Source: Diphasiastrum complanatum (Eukaryota > Streptophyta > Lycopodiopsida > Lycopodiales > Lycopodiaceae). Taken from it: 64,000 nt of DNA. Within the stretch, counting starts at the first letter, position 1. The number at the start of each line of letters is the position of its first letter. Location: assembly GCA_029204225.1 (NCBI GenBank), contig CM055103.1:41333368-41397367 (forward strand). The letters are read 5' to 3'. The notes below the pieces were generated by a model. That model made no database searches. It worked only from the letters and a program-made list of their open reading frames with translations, and was not told the DNA's origin. This document shows, piece after piece, positions 23,850-35,545 of the stretch. The translations under genes were made by a program, and so were the position numbers.

Positions 23850-24850
23850 CAATACTTGTCTTGTATCATGCCTCTTGTACGGACATATTGCTTTAATTGC
23901 TTAGATTTTTTTCCAAATCATTTTGAAAGCAAGTGGTTGGGTCATCAAATGTATGCTCTTGGATCTAGTAAGAGCAAGATTGAGTTTGTTACTCATAGTT
24001 TGAAGAATCATGTTTTTCATCTTGTGAGGCATTTTGTAAGCTTCTCTTGAGATTAAGTGAATCATCCTTGAAGGACACTTACATCTTTGACCAAGTATGT
24101 AGCCTCAAGAAGATCAAGATAGTGTTTGATTTCAAGATTAGATCCATCATGGATAAAGTTCATAGTATGTGGACTAGTCAAGCTAGAATGCATAATCTTG
24201 ATAATCATCACATTTGCTCATTTTATGATCTTGATCTTTATGATCTTTGTGAGACATGGAAGCCTCAGATTTCTCACTTTATGGCGCAACCATCTTCGTG
24301 CAATTGGAGCTTTCAAGTCAAAGATCATCTTCAAGCATGGAGGGAACACAAGAGTATAGTGGCAAATTGGTGGAATGCTCTTCAAAGGAGGTGGCAAGTG
24401 ATTTCTACCAAAGAAATCTTATCATGGATATGCTGAGGTTCGCAGCTATGGATAGGATGTAGAGGAGGAAAAGAAGGGGTCCAATCATGTTTCACTCCCC
24501 TTCATGTTAGATTACTACTTATATGTGCCTCACACTCATTCTATGTATGTTTGTGGAGTTATGAGATTTCTACACTATTTTGAGACAAGTTGGTTTTCTC
24601 TCTCTACTTTAGTTTTCTTGATTGGATTCTCTCTCTACCGGAGAGGAGGGCATTTCCACACTAAGTTTTCGGTTGTACACACGTGTGAATGTACTTGTCT
24701 TGATGATGTATGCATGGTAGAAAGTGCTCTTGCCTTAGATTTATGGAATAGATCTTGATTTTCAATCTATGTGTGATCTATGTGCAATCACCCCATCTTA
24801 GGAGATCAAAAGTACACTTTGTGGCATTCCCACACGTGTGAAATTTAGCA
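23850..24850 (+). mobile_element. 3' part of a Copia family with partial LTR
   Basis: Bases 23930-24440 are homologous to 50630-51130 on the minus strand, and 24580-24850 to the LTR at 49699-50520. Shared landmarks include GTATGCTCTTGGATCTAGTA, TTGGTGGAATGCTCTTCAAA and, near the LTR end, CTTAGGAGATC and CACACGTGTG. In the minus-strand relative this stretch lies between integrase and the LTR. Here the frame is broken, so I do not call a gene. Confidence 0.65.
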
Positions 24851-26900
24851 ATTTTTTTGATGATAAATGGTTTTTCTTCCAATCCTTTATTGCAAAGTCC
24901 TTCAATTTCTATTCATAGAACAAATTTAATTGAGAAGTATCTTTGAGACTACCAATGCCTCTATGGTGCTAGATTTGAAAATCAATTTGCATATATTAGG
25001 TTTTCTTCTCAAACCTAGCAAGACCCCAAACAAATTGGTTGCCAAAGGGCCTGATGCATGTAAGTTGCAATGACGGTAGGTAGCGATTCTCATTTATTTT
25101 GCCAACAAAGAGGCGACTACTTTATCAAGCTTCGAAGTAGTCATAATATTACTGGTTATGGTCACTATGAGATTGCCTTATGAACATGGAACTAAACATA
25201 ACAGGAGGATACACTTTTTTTCTTAGGCATATTGACACCAATTGAGATTAGCTTGCTCGCCACACTAGTGAACGCATTTAAAAAGTTGGTAACAACATCA
25301 CCTTCATTCGTCGTTATGAGGGAATACAACTTCTTAAAAAAATATACCTTGTTTACTAGAGACTTTGTTTATTCCACGTATCCTTAGTTGTGGTTTTTGA
25401 TACAAAGATTCTTAGTTGTGGTTTTTGTGGATACAAATATGAGAGTCATAGGTAACAAGGTACACATTGAATTCTCTTATTATAATGAGTTTTGCCATCC
25501 TTAATCGACATGAGATATTATCATAATCCTAGGTGATGATCTTAATGCTAGGAGCATAGATATTTAGAATTGGGAGAAAGTGATGCCTAGTTTTTAACTT
25601 TGACTAGTGTCCAGTGACCAATGAGGTTATTGCAAGTTGGATGATGGTGCTAGCTTGATGAAAACACATTCTTGGTTAGAACCAGAACCTTTTTTCTTCT
25701 AATGCATATGACAATATCAATTTTGCATAGAGAGGCAATGATTGAAGTGAGATATGCATGCTAACTAGGGTATCAAGTTGTCTAAAAATCCATGACATAA
25801 TATTCATGGGAAAGTAGTTATAATTACCTTGGTTGGAGGTGCAGGACACTCACTCTCTTATTGTTTGAGAAGTTGTTAATTCTTGAGTTCTTGGCTTTTG
25901 CTTTGAGGGTGCCACTGGTATCATTATCTCAAAAAAGAATAAGCACAATTACTATAACACTTCCTAATATTATTACAAATTTAGATTTTGTACATTAGAT
26001 TCTATCCTATTTTTGCAATCGTAAAAAACATATACATCATTGCTCACTTACAAAACTAGTATATCAATGGATGAGTTTCTTGATATATCATGAAAAGCTT
26101 TTTCGTACACATTACATTGAAATAAATAAGAAATCAATGGGAACCTTTTTGTTTGATAAGAGAAAATCTAACGAAATTAGGCCCGAGAAAGAATTTGAAA
26201 CATAAACAAAACAGTCAAAAATAGCAAAACCAGTGGTTCTTTGATCACGACCACCTGTTTGTTGAAGCTTGTTTAGCTCCAAGAAACCAAGAGAAAGCCA
26301 AATAAAGCCAAACAAATGAGTTCCTCACTACGGCTTTTTCAATAACAACTTTAATTTTACAACTGTAGTTTACTAATAATCATCCCTGCTTTTATTAAGA
26401 ATGATGGAAAAACTCATGACCATACAAAAATATTAAATTATATAAAATAATACCGCAGAACGGCAAAAATGAATCATGCTAATCAAAAGCTTACTAGTTT
26501 ACTTGTCCCTCACCTTGGAACATGCATATCCATTAAAAGCAAACATTTTTTCAAACCTAATGAATATTGTTTTCAGTGATGTACTAAAGTTCCCCCACAT
26601 ATACATAAACGTGACTCCGCTCAAAGAAACAACAAAACCAACAAATGTGACTTTGCAATCTTCACTAGAAAAAGAGACTATATTTTACTAATAGCAAAAT
26701 CCCACTTCATAAAAAATATATATGCATGTATATGGATAAAATTAACCTACTTAAATATGTTTTAACCAAAAGGGCCATGTGGCCTCCCCTGTTTTTATTT
26801 TGAGAAAAAGCGAAGAAACGTTAACCCTTTGTTACAATTTCCACTCGCTTCTGACACAGGAAATGCAATCAGGTATTCTGGCTTCATGTAAGAAAACTTG
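24851..26900. other. No clear gene; possible decayed LINE endonuclease
   Basis: Mostly AT-rich sequence without supported genes. On the plus strand around 25515-25570 one frame reads DIIIILGDDLNARS, like the LGDxNAR block of LINE-type AP endonucleases. Supporting downstream blocks are weak and full of stops, so this is only a suggestion. The stretch 26100-26900 is probably the distal upstream region of the helicase gene. Confidence 0.3.
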
Positions 26901-26909
26901 TATGGATAA

Positions 26910-27061
26910 TTAGGGTTTCAAATTTGAAACAGATTTGAAGTTTCTGGCCGTGGTTAGATCGGGATTATATTCGCGTCTGGTTTTGCGCTGCTTGTTGAGG
27001 TTGCGATCATCCCTTGATTGAGTGAAATAGTTGATTGCAAGAGATTATGGGATTAGGGTTT
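26910..27061 (+). promoter_or_regulatory. Two telo-box motifs upstream of the helicase gene
   Basis: TTAGGGTTT occurs at 26910-26918 and 27053-27061, with a third inside the coding region near 27374. Telo-boxes are known in promoters and leaders of plant translation and ribosome-biogenesis genes. Their position here, 60-210 bp before the start codon, suggests the helicase is expressed with that gene class. The functional link is inference. Confidence 0.5.
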
Positions 27062-27121
27062 TGGAATTTTTTATTCAAACGGTCTGTACTCCAAGTGCAA
27101 TCCCTTAGAATGCTCAGATGA
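27047..27121 (+). promoter_or_regulatory. Possible upstream ORF overlapping the helicase start
   Basis: An ATG at 27047 opens a 24-codon frame whose stop TGA (27119-27121) overlaps the main start codons ATGATG (27118-27123). A second ATG in the same frame (27110) has only two more codons. If the transcript begins upstream of 27047, ribosomes would have to reinitiate or leak past these ATGs. The transcription start is not known from the sequence. Confidence 0.4.
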
Positions 27122-28740
27122 TGGAGGTTTCTGCTGTAGAAGCGCCCATAAAGCAAAGGAGTATTGATCAGAGAAAAGCAGAGCAAGGGGAGCCTGAGTG
27201 TGTTGTCTGCGGGCTCTATGGGGAGTATATATGTGATGAGACAGATGACGATGTGTGTAGCTTGGAGTGCAAAGCGATTGTTGTCAGTCAGAAATTATCT
27301 TCCTCAAGCTTTGCAGTTTCAAATCCGCAAGCAACTAGCATAACCCCCTCCCCTGCTGTTCACCCTATCGCAGTTAGGGTTTCTATTTCAGCCACGGATG
27401 AATGTATTATTGTGAGCGATGGGCAGAAAAAGCTGCCAGAATGGCAGCCAGAGGAGTCCATGCTGACAATACAGCAGATTGATGCTTTGCGCAGGCAAAT
27501 TGAAATCAGCTTAAAGGGGGATGCACAGCCTCCACCCATTTTAGAGTTTTCAAATTGCAAATTCAATCCAAAGCTTCAGGATAATCTTACATCTGCTGGA
27601 TACGAGACCCCAACTCCAGTCCAGATGCAAGCTCTTCCAGCTGCCTTGAAGGGCAGAGATGTTCTTGTGTCAGCAGACACTGGATCAGGAAAGACTCTTG
27701 CTTTTCTGCTCCCAATTATCTCCAAAAGCTGCATGATCCGCATGTGGCATCTATCTGAGAGGGCTCATCCCCTTGCTATTGTGCTTGCTCCAACAAGAGA
27801 GCTTGCAGCGCAGGTTGAGGAGCAAGCAAAAGCCTTGGCAAAGGGGCTTCCATTTAAGACTGCCCTTGTAGTAGGAGGGGATGCAATGCCTCAGCAGATT
27901 TACAGGATAAAAAATGGTGTAGAACTCATAGTGGGAACTCCAGGCAGGCTTATAGATCTGCTATCTAAACATGATGTGAGCTTGGAAGACGTTTGCATGC
28001 TCGTATTAGATGAAGTTGACTGCATGCTAGAGCGTGGCTTTCGAGACCAGGTAATGCAGATAGTGCAGGCTTTATATCAGCCTCAAATTATGCTTTTTTC
28101 TGCTACAATTCCTCCTGCTATTGAGAGTTTTGCAGCTACTATATTGAAACAGCCTCTGCTGATTTCCGCTGGCCGGCCCAGCCTTCCAAACAAGGCTATT
28201 CGGCAGACAGTTATTTGGGTGGAGTGCAAGAGCAAGAAAAAGAAGCTTTTTGAGATTTTGCAGAGCTCCAACCATTTCCAACCTCCTGCTGTCATCTTTG
28301 TAAATTCAAGGATGGGTGCTGATCTTCTTGCAGAAGCAATCCAAACTGTGACGGGCCTTCGAGCAGCAGCTTTACATGGGGAGAAGTCCATGCAGGAACG
28401 GAGGCACATACTGAAAGCTTTTCTTCTTGGAGAGCAACCTGTGATAGTCGCTACCGGAGTATTAGGCCGAGGGCTTGATCTCCTGCGAGCAACACAAGTG
28501 ATAATATTTGACATGCCAAATTCCTTAGAAGAGTATGTGCATCAAATCGGTAGAGCTTCCAGATTGGGCATTCCTGGATCTGCTATTGTCTTCATCAATA
28601 ATGATAGCAAGGTACTATTTAAGGGGTTCATCAAACTTCTGCGGGAGACTCAAGTGTTCATTCCACCAGAGCTTTCAAATTCTCCATATGCACATTCAGC
28701 TTATGCCGTCGCATACAACTCCAAGAAAAGGAGGCGTTGA
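27118..28740 (+). CDS. RH41: DEAD-box ATP-dependent RNA helicase with HIT zinc finger (RH41 type)
   Basis: A complete 540-residue protein. An N-terminal HIT-type zinc finger (ECVVCGLYGEYICD ... CSLEC, Cys 28, 31, 39, 47, 51) is followed by the two helicase domains: Q motif GYETPTPVQ (161-169), motif I ADTGSGKT (186-193), Ia PTRELA (225-230), Ib TPGRL (274-278), II DEVD (298-301), III SAT (328-330), IV VIFVNSR (392-398), V ATGVLGRGLDL (445-455) and VI HQIGRASR (475-482). It ends KKRRR. DEVD instead of DEAD and GRAS instead of GRTG are, as far as I know, normal for plant RH41 and its animal counterpart DDX59. The zinc finger and helicase core imply ATP-dependent RNA remodelling, probably nuclear. 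The substrate is unknown. The frame has no intron although the Arabidopsis gene is, to my knowledge, split, so a retrocopy is possible. Start: two adjacent ATGs, either usable. Confidence 0.93.
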   Translation: MMEVSAVEAPIKQRSIDQRKAEQGEPECVVCGLYGEYICDETDDDVCSLECKAIVVSQKLSSSSFAVSNPQATSITPSPAVHPIAVRVSISATDECIIVSDGQKKLPEWQPEESMLTIQQIDALRRQIEISLKGDAQPPPILEFSNCKFNPKLQDNLTSAGYETPTPVQMQALPAALKGRDVLVSADTGSGKTLAFLLPIISKSCMIRMWHLSERAHPLAIVLAPTRELAAQVEEQAKALAKGLPFKTALVVGGDAMPQQIYRIKNGVELIVGTPGRLIDLLSKHDVSLEDVCMLVLDEVDCMLERGFRDQVMQIVQALYQPQIMLFSATIPPAIESFAATILKQPLLISAGRPSLPNKAIRQTVIWVECKSKKKKLFEILQSSNHFQPPAVIFVNSRMGADLLAEAIQTVTGLRAAALHGEKSMQERRHILKAFLLGEQPVIVATGVLGRGLDLLRATQVIIFDMPNSLEEYVHQIGRASRLGIPGSAIVFINNDSKVLFKGFIKLLRETQVFIPPELSNSPYAHSAYAVAYNSKKRRR

Positions 28741-31700
28741 CTGTTTATTACAGATCAAGCCTGAACTATGGAGTTCAGTATGAACACTCAGTAGTTCCAT
28801 CTTCCACTTGAACCTCTCAGTTGATCTCGTCTACTCAAGGCAGGGATGCAAGCTGCTTACTTTAAATTTGATTGTTGCAAGAGCCATGAGAAACTATAGT
28901 CTGTCATGTGATTGCAGATGATAAGTATTCAATGCCCCAAATATTTTTTGGCAAATGCAAACCCATGTTGTATATTAGAAGGTCAATTGTGGCCTCTGAA
29001 CTTACCCAGATTCTTTATATGCTTTTATGTGTTTAGGAATTTGAGGATTGAGCTCTGCTAATCACTGATGATGTAAATCTTTCATATTATTTTCAATGAT
29101 CAACATATGCTTGGTTTTACATTGGAGTAAGGTGGGTTTTTGTGAATAGAAAGGGCAATCAACTTCTCATTCTAGCTAATAATTTGTTGTGTCATCTATT
29201 TGAGCAGCATAATTTGAAAAGCAGCTAAAAATGCTCGACAAGACTTGAATAACCTTGTGAGAGAAACCATGTGGTGGAGAAGTTCAAAGTTAAGCGGATT
29301 ATCCCATAGACAATCTCAAATCCTCTGGCTCCAGAAAACTGCTTGTGATAACAATTTTATATATCAGATGGATGCTGAATATTAGAAATGTAAACAAAAA
29401 TGCGAAACGCTTACATCTCTGTCCCTCCGTTGCATCTTCCTTGGTAGGAACTCTGGTGTTGGGAGTGTTTCCACTTTAGTAGCAGATCTTGAACCATTAG
29501 TCGATTTCAGCAGTGATGTGCTTAACCTCAGTTTTAGGGATATTTTCACAGTTGAGATATGACACTTGTTCCAGGCGGCACCTGTGTTGCGCTTAACATT
29601 GCTATTACGTAAGGAATGGCATTGTATTTGTTAAGATGACAATTTGCTACGATTGCATCATGGTTTTCCAAGGACTGCACATATTTGAACTTTATTTAGA
29701 GTGGTTCCTGTGTCTTGCAATTACCAACCAAATCATGCCCACAGAATTTGAAGATGCTTGCAGCTGCCATACATCCAGTCTCAAGCAGATTTTTGAAATA
29801 CTTGGCATTGTTGATTATTTCATGCCAGGTGTCAAGTTATTAGATCCATCCAGGGTAAGCTATTACCATGCAGAATAACTCCAGGAGCCACCAAATTGCT
29901 CACTGTTGTGAGTGGTGGGCCTATCATCCAAGTTGGTTGTTTTGCTACATGCAATGGCTTTAACATTTTCCCTTGAAGAATTTGATTTATAGCTGTGTTT
30001 CTAGTATCCACATGATGAATGCTACAATTTGCTATCAAGAAACAATTTGTTCTTTAAGCACCTATGTTGTCCTGTGTAGGTCTTCCATGGATTCCAAGTT
30101 TTTATAGCTTACAAAACTCACACTTTGGCAGTTGTAGCACCGATCATCTGCATCCAGGAGCTGTGACAATTTTCCCAAAAGGCTTGCTGCATTTTGAGCT
30201 CAACATTAGCACAGAAATTTCCTTATTCAGCTCCACTCCGAACAGTCAGCATCCAGGCACACTGGTATTCTACAAACTTATTTCTCTGAACTGATTGGAA
30301 AAATCACAACATGCCATATGCCTTTTGCACACATGCCTTGTCTATTTCTATCATATCTGATATCATCCTTTCATGGCTTGGACTGCTAGTGCTCTTTTTC
30401 AGTTACCAGCGGTGGCCTTGACATCAGCTTTGAATTAGACAGTTGAAGCTGTGAGTGCCATAAACTCCAGTCTCCACCCTTTATACCTACCTACCTGCTT
30501 CGCCAAAGAGCAGCATAACAGACTGTGTAGCAGATCAATCAGAGACCATCCGGAAGTTGCAAAGAATGAAAATATAATCAGCAGCTTCCAGCAGTAGCAG
30601 GTTTATCTTATTAGAATAAGGAAGAAGTAAGCAACCACAACTTAAGCATTATTTCCAATCTGAGCATAGTTATGAAAGAAATCATATTGTTGCAGCAGAA
30701 ATTAGTGGTCATTGATTTTGCAAGCACGATGAGAGAAGACGATCTCAGAATTTTTTTTAGAAATCAGTCTACAACTATCACTATTTGGCTTTTTTCTAGC
30801 TAGATTTTTTGTTTCTATTTGCATGTCATGAAAATATTTGTGCAAAGGAGCGATTTTTCCAAATGTGATTTTTGACTTGGAAAGTTTGAGGATGTGTTGT
30901 TTGCATGAAGTCATAAGCTACCTTATGTAAGCTAGTTCGTCAGTATTGATCTACCATATGATAATGCTTTGGAGTTTTGTCATGAATAGAGCAGAGAATA
31001 AGCTTAGCTAGAGTTTATCCATATTTCCACATTTACTTGTTCCTTCGCACACGCATGTCAAGGGTGGTTTCACTGGGGAGTTGAGGCAACAAGTTCAGTA
31101 GAATTGTCCTATCGTTGTTCAGGCCCTTTTCCCATTTTACATGAAAATCTACTTCCTCAGAAACTCACCTCACCATGTGATATCAACCTAAGTAAGCATA
31201 TTAGAATATCATGTACGTTCATATCATTGCGGAGCTATTAGCTCTTTCCAATTTGCTTTTTCTGGTAGTTCAGTTTTGTTTCATAGACTGGAGCACTTGA
31301 AATTTGGAAGTGATTTGGATCGGGATGGATCGTGTGTTATGTTTTCTACTACAAAGTGGTAGGTTTGGCCTTGAGTCTATTCTGAAGATACCTGTCAACT
31401 TCGTGTTTTTGTTTTTCTCTAGCAAGTGCAATCTTCATAGTTGAAGATGTTATTGTCGACGTAGACTCCACCATATTCTATGTAGTCAATGAGAGGCTTT
31501 TTTTTGAATTTAGTGATATACAAGATATTTTTACCAGTTCTTCTTTGCCACTTCAACTTTTCTCAAGAAACGTAGAAAAATGAAGACACATTACAATCTA
31601 CTAGACTAAATAGAATCACAATTGACTCACTCTTGTGCATTGGAGATGTTGACACCACCTAGCATGACCAAGCATCCTATGATAATTAGTGTCCCATACC

Positions 31701-32462
31701 ACCATTGCAGTCGACTCTCATAGGGACTCATCTCCATGACTAGAGATGCATCTTGGTTCTTACATGCTCATACCATTTATGCATTCCTTGGACAGACTAA
31801 TGGATGATATAGGGTTCTCCCACCTCTATTTACATTATACAAGTGGGTCCCATCATAAAGCATGGTTCGGGCTTAGATCTATGACACGAGACAGTCCGAG
31901 TTGTTGACACATGGCACTAAAAATGTCAACAACATCGGCCCATTGTTTTGTCTCATGGTGAGGCTGTCACCTCAAGGTCATACCATTCTGGTCAAGTACA
32001 TTTCGACCTGGTATGTTGACTCAATAGGTCTGGCACGTGTGGGGAATGCCACATCATCATAGATCCACCAATAAATACAAGATAAGCCCCCACCTCTTTG
32101 AATCCTAACTTGGTGTCATTGCCTCAACATGATTTTACTTGATTTGAGGAAAATCACCTAACTTACAGGAACTTTGAAAGATCAACTCTACTGATTTTTT
32201 CCTGATCTGTACACACGTGGGAACAGCCTCTCACACGTGGGAACCATGTCTCATTCACATGGGGATGTTAGATCAATGAAATGGTGCCACATGGCAATTT
32301 TTATTAAAGGACGTAAAAAAACATTTTAAAATACATTATTTGATTCTATAAACTTATAAATGAACGCACGAAAATGAAAAGTTGATGATTGTGAGGAAAC
32401 TAGACGAATCCAAAATTATCAAAGGTAAAAAATTGGAACGGATGAGTTTGATGACCAAAGTT
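28741..32462. other. 3' flank of the helicase gene and gene-poor sequence
   Basis: No supported gene. The first few hundred bases must hold the helicase 3' UTR, but no decisive poly(A) signal stands out. Short frames at 29636-30300 and 30702-30914 look like chance. Sequence from about 31648 (TGTTGACACCACCTAG) to 32280 contains CCAATAAATACAAG and ACACACGTGGGAACAGCC/TCACACGTGGGAACCATG repeats. It has the feel of an LTR remnant, but no partner copy is present to test that. Confidence 0.4.
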
Positions 32463-32863
32463 TGAAAAATTGTCAACTAGTTTGGTTTAGTCATTTCTAG
32501 TTTAATTGGCAATTTTGGCCAATATGCATCTTAAACTTAGAGATAAACATTTTGGTGATATTTTAGTCTAAGTTCATATGCATTACCACTTTTAGAAAGT
32601 GTGGGAAAAGTAAGTAGGTCGAGTTTGGGAAGGTTCAAATTTGAATGTTTGGTAATTGAATCTAGTCCATTTATATCTAGAGTTTGGAATAGATCTAGAA
32701 GTTTTCTATTGTTGACGACAAACTTTCCCATATATGAACAAAGAATATCATTCATCATCTACTGGAAAGTGGCAGGCGCAATTTGGAGAAGGACATCTTA
32801 ATAGGTCAAGGACCTATATTAAATAATGTACAAGCGTGGGAAGAGATCAATTCTCTCTCTCTC

Positions 32864-32902
<39 letters not shown>

Positions 32903-33222
32903 CATGCTTAAACATGAGTTCTCTTTGGGGTTCTATACTCATTGGTGCACTATAGTATTGATATCTTGAATTCTTGTGTGTAGAATGGAATTGTATGTTG
33001 TTTAGTGGATCCACTTGTGTGAAATATAGTACTTTACTGTTATTGTATGGAAAGAAACTTCATTCATACATATGTTGTTTGATCAAGATCTTATTGAGTT
33101 TGCATCTTCTGTGTGTAGTAGATGTTAGATTTTTACATTGTTAATGGTGCTAGATGTGTTGCCATTCATAACCAAAGATCAAAGGGACATATTGGATCTA
33201 AGTGATATGATAATTCTTCACA
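32463..33222 (+). repeat. Copia-type LTR, second copy of the 9458-10254 family
   Basis: Starts TGAAAAATTGTCAACTAG and ends CTTCACA before TGGTATCAGAGC. It is homologous along its whole length to 9458-10254 except for the microsatellite, which is about 48 bp here (32852-32899) and impure. Confidence 0.85.
32852..32899. repeat. (CT)n microsatellite inside the LTR
   Basis: CT repeat with a CCTTT interruption, at the position of the 168-bp tract of the sister LTR. Confidence 0.95.
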
Positions 33223-33446
33223 TGGTATCAGAGCTATTGTTGCAGGTTATTTTTCATGTGGAGAATTGATTTTTTGTAAATCAAAACTCAATATTTTCTG
33301 AGCTTGAAGTAGGCCAATTTCACACCTCACTTACTGGATTTGGGCGACTTTAATTACATTAGGAAAGTCTCATTGAAGACTACAAGATTTTATATCAAGT
33401 TTGTAGCATTTGCTTATAGAATCTGGATGATTCAATTTTTTGTACT
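33223..33446 (+). other. Copia primer-binding site and leader
   Basis: TGGTATCAGAGC (33223-33234) is an exact plant Copia initiator-tRNA site. The leader matches 10267-10560 until about 33446 (ATTTTTTGTAC), where the similarity stops at the probable CACTA end. Confidence 0.85.
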
Positions 33447-33448
33447 TT

Positions 33449-33745
33449 TCACAACTACAAATATCAGCCCATTGCCACACACATAAGACGGGAACCAGAT
33501 TTGACCCGTTGGCCCTCGTGTGGCAATGTCCGTGACAATCACGTGGCAAATTATGTGGCAATGGATGCGTGACATTGCCACGTCGTCAAAACTTTCCATC
33601 ACGGGCCCTTCTCCGACCAGAGTTGTGAGGGGGGGGTGGGGCAAATTCGAATTTTGAATATGCGTGGCAGTGACACTCGCGGTATTGCCATGAAAACAAA
33701 AATTCTGAAAATTTGCCATGCGTGGTAACATTTTTCAGAGGTGCT
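33449..33745. repeat. GTGGCAA-type subterminal repeats
   Basis: At least eight copies in both orientations of GTGGCAATG / TTGCCAC within 300 bp (for example near 33473, 33531, 33541, 33556, 33576 and 33664). Such clusters are transposase-binding arrays in CACTA elements. Confidence 0.65.
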
Positions 33746-33903
33746 CTTGTGGCACGCATAATTGTTTTATTATTATTTTATGTTGCATGTCTTAATTTAA
33801 GATATGGTATTTGATTTGTGTGTCTTAATTTAAATTTAAATTTTCATAAATGACAGTCTTATATGTTAATTGATGAATATTTGTTTCCCATGTTTGAAGG
33901 ACT

Positions 33904-34368
33904 ATGGATCGTCATCTAGCTCTAGTGACGATGACAACAATCACTCCATATCCAAAACAAAATTGGCATACAACTTGGCCACACATAAATCAACTATCAC
34001 ATTGTGAGCGTATGGGATTGCGAGCCATGATGAAAATAGATGAACAAAAACGTGCCAAAACAAATCAGCCTCGACCTACTACTTCTTCAGAATCAAGATC
34101 AAGTGCTGAAAATGATTTTTTCATTCAAGATGAAGTTGAAATCATGAACTTGATAAATAACATCTATGAGCATCATGACGTGGAAGAACGCACTGAACAT
34201 GATAGTAAATCATTTATTAGTGCCGAGGAAAAAAAATTGAGAGAAGAATCAAACACACCATTATATCTTGGAGCAACGACATCTTGTTTGGCCGCTTCGT
34301 TGCTTATATTAAACCTCCAACCAAAATATAAATGGAGTGATACAAGTGTTACATCCTTATTTGGGTAA
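33904..34368 (+). pseudogene. TNP2-like CACTA transposase, N-terminal fragment
   Basis: A 154-codon frame. The first half is polar and low in structure (SSESRSSAENDFF). The second half, EESNTPLYLGATTSC and LLILNLQPKYKWSDTSVTSL, follows the pattern at the start of the Transposase_21 (TNP2) family: PLYxG....S.L....LLNLK.KY.WSD.S...LL. The catalytic region does not follow, because the frame ends in TAA at 34366-34368 and the next kilobase is not coding. It sits just inside the left subterminal repeats, as expected for a CACTA element. Confidence 0.5.
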
Positions 34369-35540
34369 ATAAGATTGAGATTTTTTTTAAAGATTTTAGT
34401 AGATGTGTTGTTCAAGTTAATAGTTTAAGTTGGCTAGATGATTTCAATTGCATCTTTGTTGATTTTTCACTGTTTTGGATGCCGTAAGGACAAGTAGCTA
34501 GCTGTAAGACGTCGCTAGATAGCCATGGAGAGTTTTTGAGTCTTTTCTTCAATATCAAAGTACAATGGCTTTCTCACTATAGAGAGAGGAAATCCAGTTT
34601 CTCAAGTTGCTTAAAAATTCTCATTTTTCCATAGAATCTAGTGTTCAAGAGGTGTATATCCTCAATAGCTAATGGGCGACCGTGGCTGAGGCCTTAGATC
34701 AGGCTAAAATTCGATCAAAAACAAGAAAGATTGATCAAAATAAAACTGTTGTATGATGGTTTTAGATAAATTCCACTATGTTAGAAAATCACAAAAGCTA
34801 CTTGGCATTGTCAAATAGTCAAAATTAAGGATCTCCAAATTAGTAGGATGCCATGTGGTATGATTTTGAGGAATTTCAGCACAATAAAATTCGCAAAACT
34901 CGGGAATGATTTACTCGCAAAATGTCAAAACACGTGCAAAATTACTGTGTGGTACGCTAATCTACAGTTAAAATGTGCTTGTCAACAATTGCAACATTAT
35001 GTGCACAACACACTAGAAATGAAAACTTTACACTCAAGCACTCTATAGCAATTACATTCACTAGTCTTAGGAACTCAAACCAAAATATGGTAGAATCTTG
35101 GAGAAGTTGCGATTTGAAAGTTTGAAATCTGTTGTTGATGTAGAAGTTATAAAAAAGACAGTAATGAAAAGAAAAAAAAAATTATCAAAGAAGAATATTG
35201 ATAACTTATCCTTACATAGCGACAATCGAAAGAAAATAATTCGAACATTCAAGTATGATTGTCATTATGTTATTAACTGATTTGTACTTGTTTATTTTTA
35301 CCTAGTTATATGCATTTTTAATTTGATTATGACAAAACAATATTTGGGTTTGATATGTGTGTTGCAGATAATGTTTAGTAGCAAAGGAATTAAAGATCAT
35401 TCATGCATTGGAGAATCTTTAAGTTATCCAAAAAAATTTGCAAGGACATTGATGAAAAATGATTGATTTGAAAAAAATGAAAAATGAAACTGCAGGATGG
35501 TTTTGAGTAAGGTGCAAACTTATTTGGATGCAAATGTGAT
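34369..35540. other. CACTA interior without a recognisable gene
   Basis: AT-rich sequence. Small Lys-rich frames (35098-35280) and a stretch near 35370-35460 reading FSSKGIKDHSCIGESLSYP could be exon remnants, but I cannot assign them. Confidence 0.3.
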
Positions 35541-35545
35541 ACAAA

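Noticed and set aside
25500-25900. LINE endonuclease-like stretch (LGDDLNARS)
   Set aside because: One suggestive block without convincing neighbours. Kept only as a remark on the region.
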